From positions 43,265 to 107,264 of the forward strand of contig PNAA01000007.1 of NCBI GenBank assembly GCA_003169975.1: a stretch of 64,000 nt of DNA. Direction: 5' to 3'. The stretch is from Spartobacteria bacterium. GTDB lineage: Bacteria; Verrucomicrobiota; Verrucomicrobiia; Chthoniobacterales; UBA10450. Position numbers and translations under genes: made by a program. The notes under the pieces were generated by a model that was not told the DNA's origin, made no database searches, and saw only the letters and a list, made by a program, of their open reading frames with translations. Below, one piece after another: positions 43,181 to 52,462 of this stretch (within the stretch, counting starts at the first letter, position 1; each line of letters opens with the position of its first letter).

Positions 43181-44929
43181 ATGAGCCGCGTCCGCCTTCT
43201 CTCTGACACGCTCGCCAGCCAGGTGGCGGCGGGGGAGGTGATCGAGCGGCCGGCCTCGGTGGTGAAGGAGTTGGTCGAGAACAGCATCGATGCCGAGGCG
43301 CGGTCGATTGAGGTGATGATCCGCCGCGGCGGCATCTCGCTCATCCGTGTGACGGACGACGGCATCGGGATGGACCGCGACGATGCGCTCCTTTGCCTCG
43401 AGCGGCACGCGACGAGCAAGATCCGGACGGCGGCTGATCTCGTGACGGTCGCGACCCTTGGCTTCCGCGGAGAGGCGCTCCCGAGCATCGCGAGCATTTC
43501 TCGTTTTCGCCTAACGACTCGGGAAAAAGAAGCGGTCGCGGGGACGGAGGTGCTGGTGGCGGGCGGAAGGATCGAGACGGTGCGCGATGGCGGGGAAGCC
43601 CCCGGGACTCAGATCGAGGTGCGCTCGCTTTTTTATAATCTGCCGGCGCGCCGGAAGTTTCTTCGCTCCGAAAACACCGAGACGCGCAACATCGAGCATC
43701 AGCTCAATCTCCAGGCGATCGGCCATCCGGACATCGCCTTCTCTTTGGTGCGGGATGAGCGGGTCGTCTTTCAACTCCCGGCGACGAAGGCGCTGCGCGA
43801 CCGGATCCGCGATCTGATGGGGAGCGAGCTGGTGGCGCGTTTGCTCGAGGTGGAACCGGCGAAAACAAAGCTGCGAGTGAGCGGGTTCATCGGCCAGGCG
43901 GGGGTGAGCCGGGCCAGCCGGGCGCAACAGTTTGTCTTCGTTAACGGACGGGCCATCGAGAGTCCGGTCATCGGGGCGGCGCTGAAAGAGGGTTACCACA
44001 CGGCGCTGATGAAGGGGCAATTCCCGGTCACGTTTCTTTTCGTCGAGCTCGATCCGGCGGAGGTGGACGTGAATGTGCATCCGGCGAAACGCGAGGTGCG
44101 TTTTCGTGATCCGGCGGGAGTACGGGAGGCGGTGGTGGCAGCCATCCGGCGCACGCTGGAAAGCGACCGGCGCAGCTGGCAGGAACAATTTCGCGCGCCC
44201 GCGGCAGGCGATGTGCCATTCGTTAGGCCAACGCACGCGATCAAAGCTTCGAACGATGATGCGCAACCTGGTTTCCCAATCGAAATGCGCGCGCCGGCGG
44301 TGACCGACAACCGATTTGAGCCTAACGAGGAGCGCCGGCCGGTGGCGGAACATCAATTCCGAATCCTCGGCATTCTGAACAAGCTCTACGTGTTGATGGA
44401 AAATGCTGAGGGCCTCGTGCTGGTCGATCAGCATGCCGCCCACGAACGGATCCTGTTCGAGGAGCTGCGCCGCCGGATGGAAGAAAAAGGAGTGCCATCG
44501 CAGCGGCTGCTTCTCCCGCAGGTGATCGAGCTGGCGCCGCGTGATGCGGAATGGATCGAGCGCAACCTCGCCACGCTGCAAAAGATGGGGCTCGGGGTGG
44601 AAGAGTTTGGACGGCACACCTTCAAGCTGGAGAGCCTGCCGCCGTTTCTGAGCGGCGCGGAGCCGGGTCGGCTCCTGCAGGACGTGATCGACAGTCTGAA
44701 ATCGGCGAGCAACAGCAGCTCGCCGCTGCGGCTCGGCGAGGAGATGATCGCGAAGACGGTTTGCCGGCACGCCGTCAAGGCGAACGACCTGCTCCGGCAA
44801 CCGGAAGTGGAGAAGTTGATCCGCGACCTGCTCGAATGCGAGTTGCCCTATTGCTGCCCGCACGGTCGCCCGACGATGATCCAGATTTCGTTAGGCGAGC
44901 TGGAGAAGAAGTTTGGGCGGAAGGTCTAA
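43181..44929 (+). CDS. mutL: DNA mismatch repair protein MutL
   Basis: 582 residues. The GHKL ATPase is complete (VVKELVENSIDA, DDGIGMDRDD, ATLGFRGEALPSI). The C-terminal domain has the metal-dependent endonuclease motif DQHAAHERILFE, matching DQHA(x)2E(x)4E, plus CRHAVKAND and CPHGRPTMI. It should therefore nick DNA itself, as in bacteria without MutH. It couples MutS recognition to strand removal. It contains four CCTAACG-type motifs, two of them 100 bp apart in the inter-domain linker. Its stop overlaps the convergent gene at 44926 by 4 bp. Confidence 0.95.
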   Translation: MSRVRLLSDTLASQVAAGEVIERPASVVKELVENSIDAEARSIEVMIRRGGISLIRVTDDGIGMDRDDALLCLERHATSKIRTAADLVTVATLGFRGEALPSIASISRFRLTTREKEAVAGTEVLVAGGRIETVRDGGEAPGTQIEVRSLFYNLPARRKFLRSENTETRNIEHQLNLQAIGHPDIAFSLVRDERVVFQLPATKALRDRIRDLMGSELVARLLEVEPAKTKLRVSGFIGQAGVSRASRAQQFVFVNGRAIESPVIGAALKEGYHTALMKGQFPVTFLFVELDPAEVDVNVHPAKREVRFRDPAGVREAVVAAIRRTLESDRRSWQEQFRAPAAGDVPFVRPTHAIKASNDDAQPGFPIEMRAPAVTDNRFEPNEERRPVAEHQFRILGILNKLYVLMENAEGLVLVDQHAAHERILFEELRRRMEEKGVPSQRLLLPQVIELAPRDAEWIERNLATLQKMGLGVEEFGRHTFKLESLPPFLSGAEPGRLLQDVIDSLKSASNSSSPLRLGEEMIAKTVCRHAVKANDLLRQPEVEKLIRDLLECELPYCCPHGRPTMIQISLGELEKKFGRKV

Positions 44930-45168
44930 CGCCGCCGCCGGCGTGCCTTCGCTCCATTCTTGGGGAGCGTTTCCACGCTCGTGACCAAGAGGACGTCGAT
45001 CACCTCGAAGGAGTCATCCGAGCGATCGACGATTAAGCGGCGGCCAGTCGGCGAGAGGTGCATGAAATCGGGATGCGGCACGTCAATTGATCTGCCGTCG
45101 GCCATGTGGACGCGAAACGGCTCGAAAGGCATTGCTCGGTGGAGGCTTCTGACTTGCTCGCCTGTCAT
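44926..45168 (-). CDS. small conserved hypothetical protein
   Basis: 80 residues: VRSLHRAMPFEPFRVHMADG, then IDVPHPDFMHLSPTGRRLIV, SFEVIDVLLVTSVETLP and a poly-Arg end. The pattern LHxAxPFxPFxxHxADGRxxxVPHPxF is a small family I recall from Planctomycetes and Verrucomicrobia with no known function. It is convergent with mutL. Confidence 0.65.
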   Translation of the reverse strand: MTGEQVRSLHRAMPFEPFRVHMADGRSIDVPHPDFMHLSPTGRRLIVDRSDDSFEVIDVLLVTSVETLPKNGAKARRRRR

Positions 45169-45250
45169 CGGAAAAATTGTAGCGCTCGGGTGACGGTTGG
45201 GAAAGGGAGAATGTGATTCCTCGACTCCGCTTAGGAAAACAGTTCACGAG

Positions 45251-46282
45251 CTACTTCCAGTGCTTCGCGATCAGCGCTTTGATCGCGGGAGTCTGCAGCC
45301 GGTAATTTTCCTCCTCGTGGCTCGGCAATTCCGGGAACCATTTCCACCAATACATCCCGGCGATGGTGGGGCAGCGCCGCGGCAGATCGAGCGCCACCCC
45401 GATGCAGCGCTGCTGGATTTCGTCCGCGTGGTCGCCGCCCATTTTAAACGCCCAGGGCTCGGCCGCGGCGCGGGCGCTGACATTGTAGCCGATCTCGACG
45501 AAAAGGAATTTCTTGTCGCCATGCACTTTCGAGTAGGCGGTCAGTTCCGCGCACCTCTGTTGCCAGGCGGTCGTGATCTCGGTCTCACTCGGATCGACGC
45601 TTTTCGTTAGGGGAAAATAGGCCAGCACCCCGATGTAATCGAGCGCGTCCCAAAAGGTGACCTCCTGGAAGCTGTCCCAGTTGCCGCCATAGGTCAGTTT
45701 CCCGTGATAAACTTCGCGCACCGCGGCGATGATCTTCCGCCAGCGCGCGTCGAATTTCTGCGCGTAGGTGAACTCGAGCCCGATGCAAAAAGTCTGGGCA
45801 CCGTGCGTCTCGGCGACCCTGGCCATCTGCACGATCCAGGTTTGGTAGTCGCCGAAGAAGCGATCCCATTCTGCGGCGGTCTGGAAATTGATTTCGCCTC
45901 GCCAGAGGAATTTCGAGCCCCAGTAGGCAATGTGCGGAATGAGCATGACCGACAGCCCGCGCTCGCGCGCCCAGTCGAGCGGCACCGAGATGTTGCGGAA
46001 GTCGTCGTCGCTGCGGAAGCGAACATGACCGTCGTTTTCGATCTGGGCGTAGGGATGAATCGCGAAGCTGTTTACGCCTAACGACTTCAATTCGTCGAGC
46101 GTCTTTGCCATTTCCGGCGTGGCCCATTCCCAGCCGGAAGTCTGGCAGGAGACGGTCATGCCCTTGATCATCGGGGGCGGCGTGTTCTCGGCCGCGCTGG
46201 CGGGCCGCAGGAGGACGAGGGCGAGAGCGAGGACGAGCCGGCTGCGGCGGAAATTGTCAGGGACGAGAAGAGACGAGCGCAT
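45251..46282 (-). CDS. secreted glycoside hydrolase, GH113-like
   Basis: 343 residues with a signal peptide (RLVLALALVLLRPASAAE). The TIM barrel opens KGMTVSCQTSGWEWATPEM and has the likely acid/base Glu in FCIGLEFTYAQ and the nucleophile Glu in FLFVEIGYN, with GMYWWKWFPE near the end, as in GH113 beta-mannanases. It probably acts on a mannan-type or cell-surface glycan in the periplasm or outside. The start overlaps the end of the upstream WecG-type gene by 26 bp, so the two are co-transcribed. Confidence 0.78.
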   Translation of the reverse strand: MRSSLLVPDNFRRSRLVLALALVLLRPASAAENTPPPMIKGMTVSCQTSGWEWATPEMAKTLDELKSLGVNSFAIHPYAQIENDGHVRFRSDDDFRNISVPLDWARERGLSVMLIPHIAYWGSKFLWRGEINFQTAAEWDRFFGDYQTWIVQMARVAETHGAQTFCIGLEFTYAQKFDARWRKIIAAVREVYHGKLTYGGNWDSFQEVTFWDALDYIGVLAYFPLTKSVDPSETEITTAWQQRCAELTAYSKVHGDKKFLFVEIGYNVSARAAAEPWAFKMGGDHADEIQQRCIGVALDLPRRCPTIAGMYWWKWFPELPSHEEENYRLQTPAIKALIAKHWK

Positions 46283-46997
46283 CTTTGGTCAAATAATAGA
46301 GGAAAAGCAGGTTGAAGCGAAGGTAGCGGGTGAGAAGCCGGCGCGGCTCGGAGAAAGCGCGGAACGCCCAGGTGAGGCCGGCCCGCTGCATCCAGGGAGG
46401 CGCATCCTTTTTCAACCCGGCATTAACGTCGAAAGCAAAACCAACCGCAAACAGGACGCCGCGCCTGATCGCGGCTTTGTGACGGTGAATCCAATCCTGC
46501 TGTTTCGGCGTCCCGAGCCCGACCCAGATGAAATCGGGCGCGAGTCGGTTGATCTCGGCCACGATCTCCGGCTCTTCGTCAGGCGAAAAATAACCGTCGC
46601 GCGCGCCGACGATCTCGATCGGAGGAATGCGGCCGGAGAATTTCCGCTGCAAGGCGGCGACGCACTCGACCGAGCCCCCTAACAAGTAGTGTTTCCATGG
46701 CGCCGGGCTTTGCTCGAGACAGCGGCGCATGAAGGTGGGGCCATAAACGCGGTCGCGCAGGCCGGCGCCAAGGGCATTCAGGCACCAGATGAGCGGCATT
46801 CCGTCGGGCACGAAGTAATCAAACCGGCTGGTGATCGCGCGAAATTGCGCGTCCTGCCGACGGAGGGTAACGATGTGCGTATTCGTGAGATCAATCGCCT
46901 GCGTGCCGCCGCGCCGTGCGAGATCGTGCACGTGGGCGGTCAGCTCGTCGTAGGTCGTGGCGACGAGCGGGGTGCCGAGCAGGTTGAAGGTCCTCAT
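46257..46997 (-). CDS. WecG/TagA/CpsF-family glycosyltransferase
   Basis: 246 residues from the ATG at 46997. Family motifs: DLTNTHIVTL, YFVPDGMPLIW (donor site), GPTFMRRCLE, YLLGGSVECVAALQRKF, IVGARDGYFSPDEE and VGLGTPKQQDW. The C-terminal hydrophobic patch (LLTRYLRFNLLFLYYLTKDA) contacts the membrane. It transfers a ManNAc-type sugar to a polyprenyl-linked acceptor during surface polysaccharide synthesis. The frame is open to 47126, but the start chosen places the family N-terminus correctly. Confidence 0.85.
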   Translation of the reverse strand: MRTFNLLGTPLVATTYDELTAHVHDLARRGGTQAIDLTNTHIVTLRRQDAQFRAITSRFDYFVPDGMPLIWCLNALGAGLRDRVYGPTFMRRCLEQSPAPWKHYLLGGSVECVAALQRKFSGRIPPIEIVGARDGYFSPDEEPEIVAEINRLAPDFIWVGLGTPKQQDWIHRHKAAIRRGVLFAVGFAFDVNAGLKKDAPPWMQRAGLTWAFRAFSEPRRLLTRYLRFNLLFLYYLTKDALVSSRP

Positions 46998-47137
46998 CGA
47001 TTTCGCCGCCAACCGTATCCGCGCGGGCTGGAATGGAAAGGAAGAGAGCGAGGGCGGCGCGCGACTTTGCTTGCGCGAAGGAGCGACTGATACTTGAATC
47101 CAGACGTGGGGTGCGCCGCATCTCACTCACAACGCCT

Positions 47138-49102
47138 ATGAAACCCGTCCTTGCTCTCATCACCGCCGCACTCTTCGCCAGCACCGGTCTGGCGCAATCG
47201 CCGTCGACTTCTTCTTCCCCCACCGTTTCGTCCTCGCCTGTCGCAGCGGTTGCTGCAGCCCAGCCCGCCGCAGCGGCCATGCCGCCGAAAATTCCGCTCC
47301 GGGATTTTTTCAAAAACCCGGTCAGCCGCAGCTACGACCTCTCGCCGGATGGTGCGACGCTCTCCTTTCTTCAGCCTTGGGAATCGCGGATGAACATCTT
47401 CATTCGCCCGACGGCGGGCGGCGAAGCGAAACGCCTAACGAATGAGAAAGACCGCGACATTCGCAATTACGCCTGGAAGGGAAACAAATTCATCGTCTAT
47501 GCGATGGACGACAAGGGTGACGAAAATTTCCACCTCAAACGCGTCGACCTGAAGAGCGGCGAGGTGAAGGACCTGACGCCTTTTCCCAAGGTGCGGAGCG
47601 ACATCATCGATGATCTCGCGGACGTCTCCGAAACCGACATGCTGATCACCCTGAACAAACGCAACCCGGAGGTCTTCGACGCCTTCCGTCTCAATGTCGC
47701 GACCGGCGAAATGAAGATGGTGGCCCAGAATCCCGGCAAAGTGGATCGCTGGATCACCGACCACGCGGGCGTGATCCGCGCGGCCACCCAGACCGATGGC
47801 GTGAACACCAGCCTGCTGACCCGGCTGGATGAGAAGGCGCCATTCAAGGAGGTGTTGAAGACCAATTTTCGCGAGTCGGTATCGCCGCAGTTTTACACCT
47901 TCGATAACAAAAGCATCTACGCGACTTCCAACATCGGCCGGGACAAAGCGGCGGTCGTGACGCTCGATCCGAGCAACGGCAAGGAGCTGAAAAAAATTTA
48001 CGAAAATCCCGAGGTGGATGTCGATGCGCTCGCTTATTCGAAGAAAAGAAAAGTCGTGACCTTCGCCGCCTTCGACACCTGGAAAACGGAACGGAAGTTT
48101 TTCGATCCTCAAACGGAGGCGATGTATAAAACGCTCGCGGGAAAATTGCCCGGCTACGAAGTGGAAGTTGTCGCCAACGACAAAGCGGAGGACAAATTCA
48201 TCGTCATGGCGAGCAACGATCGCTCGCCCGGGTCGCGCAATTTATTCGACGTGAAAACCGGCACGCTGACGAAGCTGGTGGATGTCGCGCCGTGGCTGAA
48301 AGAGGGCGAGCTCGCGCCGATGAAACCGATCGAATACCAGAGCCGCGACGGCCTAACGATTCACGGTTACCTCACGCTGCCGCTCGGGCGCGAGGCGAAG
48401 AATCTGCCGGTGGTGATCAACCCGCACGGCGGTCCGTGGGCTCGCGACACCTGGGGTTTCAATCCCGAGGTGCAGTTCCTCGCCAACCGCGGCTATGCCG
48501 TCCTGCAAATGAACTTCCGCGGCTCGACCGGCTACGGCCGGAAGTTTTGGGAAGCCTCCTTCAAGCAATGGGGCCGCTCGATGCAGGACGACATCACTGA
48601 CGGCGTGCAATGGCTGATCAAGCAGGGCATCGCCGATCCGAAGCGGGTCGCGATTTACGGCGGCAGTTACGGTGGCTATGCGACACTCGCCGGCGTCACC
48701 TTTACGCCCGATCTCTACGCGGCCGCGGTCGATTACGTCGGCGTGGCCAACATGTTTACCTTCATGAAGACGATCCCGCCCTACTGGAAACCGTTCCTCG
48801 ACATGTTCCATGAGATGGTGGGCGATCCGGAAAAGGACAAAGCGATGATGGAAGCCGTCTCGCCTGTGATGCACGCGGACAAGATCAAGACGCCGCTCTT
48901 TGTCGCGCAAGGCGCGCATGATCCGCGGGTGAACAAGGACGAGTCCGATCAGATGGTCGCGGCTCTGAAGAAACGCGGAGTCGAAGTCGAATACATGGTG
49001 AAAGACAACGAAGGCCACGGCTTTCACAACGAAGAAAACCGTTTCGATTTCTACGGCGCGATGGAGAAGTTTCTCGAGAAATACCTGAAGCCGGCCGCCT
49101 AA
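47138..49102 (+). CDS. secreted S9-family prolyl oligopeptidase-type peptidase
   Basis: 654 residues from the ATG at 47138: signal peptide (KPVLALITAALFASTGLA), a Ser/Pro-rich linker, a beta-propeller of about 350 residues, and the alpha/beta-hydrolase domain. The catalytic Ser is in YGGSYGGYATL (about residue 510), Asp in AQGAHDPRVN and His in NEGHGFHNE. It resembles acylaminoacyl or dipeptidyl peptidases that cleave short peptides in the periplasm. The TAA stop lies inside a CCTAACG motif, and two more copies occur in the gene (RLTNE and GLTIHG). Confidence 0.9.
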   Translation: MKPVLALITAALFASTGLAQSPSTSSSPTVSSSPVAAVAAAQPAAAAMPPKIPLRDFFKNPVSRSYDLSPDGATLSFLQPWESRMNIFIRPTAGGEAKRLTNEKDRDIRNYAWKGNKFIVYAMDDKGDENFHLKRVDLKSGEVKDLTPFPKVRSDIIDDLADVSETDMLITLNKRNPEVFDAFRLNVATGEMKMVAQNPGKVDRWITDHAGVIRAATQTDGVNTSLLTRLDEKAPFKEVLKTNFRESVSPQFYTFDNKSIYATSNIGRDKAAVVTLDPSNGKELKKIYENPEVDVDALAYSKKRKVVTFAAFDTWKTERKFFDPQTEAMYKTLAGKLPGYEVEVVANDKAEDKFIVMASNDRSPGSRNLFDVKTGTLTKLVDVAPWLKEGELAPMKPIEYQSRDGLTIHGYLTLPLGREAKNLPVVINPHGGPWARDTWGFNPEVQFLANRGYAVLQMNFRGSTGYGRKFWEASFKQWGRSMQDDITDGVQWLIKQGIADPKRVAIYGGSYGGYATLAGVTFTPDLYAAAVDYVGVANMFTFMKTIPPYWKPFLDMFHEMVGDPEKDKAMMEAVSPVMHADKIKTPLFVAQGAHDPRVNKDESDQMVAALKKRGVEVEYMVKDNEGHGFHNEENRFDFYGAMEKFLEKYLKPAA

Positions 49103-49148
49103 CGATTACGTTGCGCTCACTCCAGACATGGCGTGGCGGGCCGTGTTT

Positions 49149-49278
49149 GGGTAGCGCACGCGTCTCGAGTGCTGGTTTCGGCGTCCTCGCCGAAACGAAC
49201 TTTCCGGGACGCGGCGCAGGAAAGAAAGTCCGTCGCGGTGAGACACCGCGACCAGCACGCGAGACGCGTGCGCTACCC
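49149..49278. repeat. 130-bp structured intergenic repeat with 19-bp inverted ends
   Basis: The ends GGGTAGCGCACGCGTCTCG and CGAGACGCGTGCGCTACCC are perfect inverted repeats. Inside are two further perfect hairpins, TTTCGGCG-TCCT-CGCCGAAA and GTCGCGGTG-AGA-CACCGCGAC, making a cloverleaf-like RNA or DNA. It sits between convergent genes. A partial relative is at 20898-20957. Confidence 0.88.
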
Positions 49279-49296
49279 GGAGTTGCCTATCGCGCC

Positions 49297-50916
49297 TTAC
49301 GGCACGATCGGCGGAAACTCGTTTTCGGTTTCGCCCGTGTCGATCCCTTGGCGGAGCCGGCTGTGGCGCACGCTGTAGAGGAAATAAATCAGCAACCCGA
49401 GGACGAGCCAGACGAAGAAGCGGAGCCAGGTCTCGATCGGCAGGCTAAGCATCAGGGCGCCGCAAAAAAATACGCCGAGCAGCGGAAAGACGGGAACGAA
49501 TGGCACCCGGAACGGCCGCGGCCGGTTCGGATCCTTTTTGCGCAGGACGATGACGCCGGAACAAACCAACGCGAAGGCGAAGAGTGTCCCGATATTCGTG
49601 AGATCGGCCAACGAACCGATATCGGTCAGCATCGCGATCCCGCCGACGAAGATGCCGGTCCAGATGGTGGTGATGTGCGGCGTGCGGAAGCGAGGGTGAA
49701 TCCGGGCAAAATACGCCGGCAACAATCCGTCCCGGGCCATCGCCATGAAGATGCGCGGCTGGCCGAGCTGAAAGACGAGCAGCACCGACGTTAGGCCAGC
49801 GAGCGCGCCCGCGCTGATGAGCGCTTGCGCCCAAGGTTTCCCCGCAAAGGCCGTCGCCACCGCGGCCGAATCGCCGAGGTAAGTCGTGTACTTTTTCATC
49901 CCGGTGAGAACGAATGACATCAGGACATAAAGCACCGTGCAAATGATCAGACTGGCGATCATCCCGATCGGCAAATCGCGCTTCGGATTTTTCGTTTCTT
50001 CGGCCGTGGTCGAGACGGCATCGAATCCAATGAAAGCGAAGAAGACGATCGCAGCCCCACCCATTACTCCGCCAAAACCGCTCGGCATGAACGGGTGCCA
50101 GTTGGTCGGGTTGACCATGAAAGATCCGAAGGCAATCACGAAAACCACCACCGCGAGCTTGATGAGGACGATGGTCGTGTTGGCGGTCGCGCTTTCGCGA
50201 ATGCCGTAGACGAGGAGCACGGTGACCGCCATGACGATGAGGAAGGCGGGCAGATTGAAAGCAATCGAATGGCCCATAATGACGGGCAGCGCGGTGGAAG
50301 AGTAATCGCCGAGCGCCGCTCCGCCCTTGGCGATGATGGTCGCGGCGGTGGTGTGATCGCTCACCAGCCAAAGCGGGAATCTAAGATGCAGCCCGAACGG
50401 CAAATTGCCGAGCAGCTGCACAAAATAGCCGGACCAACCGACGGCCACGGCCATGTTGCCGACCGCATATTCCAGAATCAAATCCCAGCCGATGATCCAG
50501 GCGATGATCTCGCCCAGCGTCGCGTAGGAATAAGTGTAGGCAGATCCGGAAACCGGGATCATCGAGGCCAGCTCGCTGTAACAGAGCGCCGCGAAAGCGC
50601 AGGCGACCGCCGCGATGACAAAGGAAAGCGCCACCGCCGGGCCGGCGGCGGGCCGCCCAAAGACAAGGTCGGTGTGGTTGATGTAAGCGATGATGAAGTT
50701 GAGGACCGGCGTCTTCACGATCGACTCCCCGACACGCGCCGACTCGCCGGCGGCCGCGGTGCCGGCGAGCGCGAAAATTCCCGCACCGATGATCGCGCCG
50801 ATGCCGAGACAGGTGAGATCGAAGGCGGTCAGCGAGCGCTTCATCTTGCGGTCCGGCGCTTCCGATTCGCGGATCAAGAGTTCAGGGCTTTTCGTCTGAA
50901 AAAGTTTGGATGCCAC
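49297..50916 (-). CDS. APC-superfamily amino acid permease
   Basis: 539 residues from a GTG at 50916 preceded by CGGAGAAC as ribosome-binding site. The N-terminus has FDLTCLGIGAIIGAGIFALAG, the APC signature for the broken first helix. About 13 membrane spans follow, with FFAFIGFDAVSTTAEETKNP in the cationic amino acid transporter (CAT) subgroup pattern. It should import amino acids by H+ symport or exchange. The frame extends upstream to 51150 without homology. One CGTTAGG motif is inside. Confidence 0.88.
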   Translation of the reverse strand: MASKLFQTKSPELLIRESEAPDRKMKRSLTAFDLTCLGIGAIIGAGIFALAGTAAAGESARVGESIVKTPVLNFIIAYINHTDLVFGRPAAGPAVALSFVIAAVACAFAALCYSELASMIPVSGSAYTYSYATLGEIIAWIIGWDLILEYAVGNMAVAVGWSGYFVQLLGNLPFGLHLRFPLWLVSDHTTAATIIAKGGAALGDYSSTALPVIMGHSIAFNLPAFLIVMAVTVLLVYGIRESATANTTIVLIKLAVVVFVIAFGSFMVNPTNWHPFMPSGFGGVMGGAAIVFFAFIGFDAVSTTAEETKNPKRDLPIGMIASLIICTVLYVLMSFVLTGMKKYTTYLGDSAAVATAFAGKPWAQALISAGALAGLTSVLLVFQLGQPRIFMAMARDGLLPAYFARIHPRFRTPHITTIWTGIFVGGIAMLTDIGSLADLTNIGTLFAFALVCSGVIVLRKKDPNRPRPFRVPFVPVFPLLGVFFCGALMLSLPIETWLRFFVWLVLGLLIYFLYSVRHSRLRQGIDTGETENEFPPIVP

Positions 50917-51070
50917 GAGTGTTCTCCGGTTGTCCCGCGCTGGCAGCGGAAAGTGCGCGCATCGTTGCACCCGGTCCACGCGCGGGTCAATCCTTTGTTT
51001 CGGGCGGAGGTCGCGCGGCCGGGTGGAGTGTCCGGCCGGCTTTGGCGCGGATTTAGCTGCTTCGGAGTCT

Positions 51071-51292
51071 GTGCCCGACCTTTCTGGAATTACTGGAACC
51101 AACCTTTTGGCGGGTCTGTTCTTCAGTAGCATTGGCACGGTCGGCTTCATCTACGGCAAGCGCATGAGGTCGTGGAAGCCGATGTTCATCGGCCTCGCAC
51201 TGGCGGCTTATCCGTACTTCATCGAGAGCACCGCCGCGCTCTGCGCCATCGGGCTCGCCGGCTCGGCCGCGCTCTTTTGGTTTCGGGATTGA
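51071..51292 (+). CDS. small two-span membrane protein
   Basis: 73 residues from the GTG at 51071. NLLAGLFFSSIGTVGFIYGK is the first hydrophobic segment, RMRSWKPMFIGLALAAYPYF the second, and ALCAIGLAGSAALFWFRD the end. The compact IGTVGFIYGKRM pattern recurs in small membrane proteins of many bacteria (no known function). It lies 64 bp before the DUF3667 gene on the same strand. Confidence 0.6.
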   Translation: MPDLSGITGTNLLAGLFFSSIGTVGFIYGKRMRSWKPMFIGLALAAYPYFIESTAALCAIGLAGSAALFWFRD

Positions 51293-51356
51293 GACGCGGG
51301 ACTCCGCGCCGCTTCCGGATTGGACTTGCCGCGACGAGCTGAATAATCTGCGGCCG

Positions 51357-52424
51357 ATGGCCGACGAAACGACACCGCTTATTCTCGGCGATGCCGCGGC
51401 CTCCGAGCTCGGCAATTATCCCGGGCGAAAATGGCTGCGCGGGAAAAGGAAGGCGCGGCCGCCGCTGACCCATTGCGAAAATTGCGGCGCGCCGCTGAGC
51501 GGGCCCTATTGCGCGACGTGCGGCCAGCCAGCGATCGATTATCATCGCTCCTTCGGCTCGCTGCTGGCCGATGCCGCCGACGCGTTCTTCAACATCGACG
51601 CGCGCTTTTTCCAGTCCTTTGGGCTTCTTCTTCTCAAGCCGTGGCGCCTCACGAACGAGTTCGTTGCCGGCAAGCGCGCCCGCCATGTTCATCCCCTGCG
51701 CGTTTATCTCATCGCGAGCGTCATCTTCTTCCTCGTCATCAATTTTCTTTCCAAGGACGCGCACCTCGAAGCCAACGCGAGCGCCGATCATTCCGGGCTG
51801 TCGATCACCTCCGCCACACCCACGCCTGCCCCGCTCGGACCCGTGACCCCTTCTCCCGACTTTTCGTTAGGCTTGTCCTTCCTCCCGTCCCCGACCGCCA
51901 CGCCGACCCCGAAGCCCCAGGAGGTTCTGATTGGGTTCGATGGCGCCGAAAACAAGTCGGCTTTCGCCATCTGGGTGCAAAAGCGCGCGAAGGAAAAACT
52001 CGGGCCGAGCGGCGACCGGGGCGATCTCTTTCTTAAGGCGCTGTTGCAAAACCTCGCGCCGATGGTGCTCTGTTGCATCCCGCTCTTCGCGCTCGTCCTG
52101 AAAATCCTCTACATCTTCAAGCGGCGCTACTACATCGAGCACCTCATCTTCGCGCTCCACACCCACGCCTTTGTTTTTCTCAGCACCGTGATCATCATCG
52201 GCCTCGGCTTTCTGGTGGCTTTGAAATCGACGGCGCTCACCGCCGTGACCTGCACCTTTCTCGGTTTCGCGGTCGTGATCCAGTTGCTCGTCGCGATTCG
52301 GCGGGTTTACCGCCAGAACTGGCTTGCCACTCTTTTCAAGTTCGCACTGGGCAGCGTGATCTACCTCGTGCTCCTGAGCATTGCTTTTGGCGTGACCGCC
52401 ATCGTGACCCTGCTCCTGCCCTGA
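51357..52424 (+). CDS. DUF3667 family membrane protein, copy 1
   Basis: 355 residues. A four-Cys zinc ribbon (CENCGAPLSGPYCATCGQ, about residues 41-58) leads to DYHRSFGSLLADAADAFFN. The first spans follow (RVYLIASVIFFLVINFL), then a Pro/Thr-rich periplasmic loop, and C-terminal spans starting CCIPLFALVLKILY. It shares layout and many residues with the gene at 54070. Function unknown. One CGTTAGG motif lies in the loop (SLGL). Confidence 0.82.
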   Translation: MADETTPLILGDAAASELGNYPGRKWLRGKRKARPPLTHCENCGAPLSGPYCATCGQPAIDYHRSFGSLLADAADAFFNIDARFFQSFGLLLLKPWRLTNEFVAGKRARHVHPLRVYLIASVIFFLVINFLSKDAHLEANASADHSGLSITSATPTPAPLGPVTPSPDFSLGLSFLPSPTATPTPKPQEVLIGFDGAENKSAFAIWVQKRAKEKLGPSGDRGDLFLKALLQNLAPMVLCCIPLFALVLKILYIFKRRYYIEHLIFALHTHAFVFLSTVIIIGLGFLVALKSTALTAVTCTFLGFAVVIQLLVAIRRVYRQNWLATLFKFALGSVIYLVLLSIAFGVTAIVTLLLP

Positions 52425-52462
52425 GCCATGAACCTGGACTTGCGGTCCAGTTTGCGAGCTCG

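Noticed and set aside
43511..44863. 450-codon antisense frame in mutL
   Set aside because: Shadow frame; mutL on the + strand has all motifs in order.
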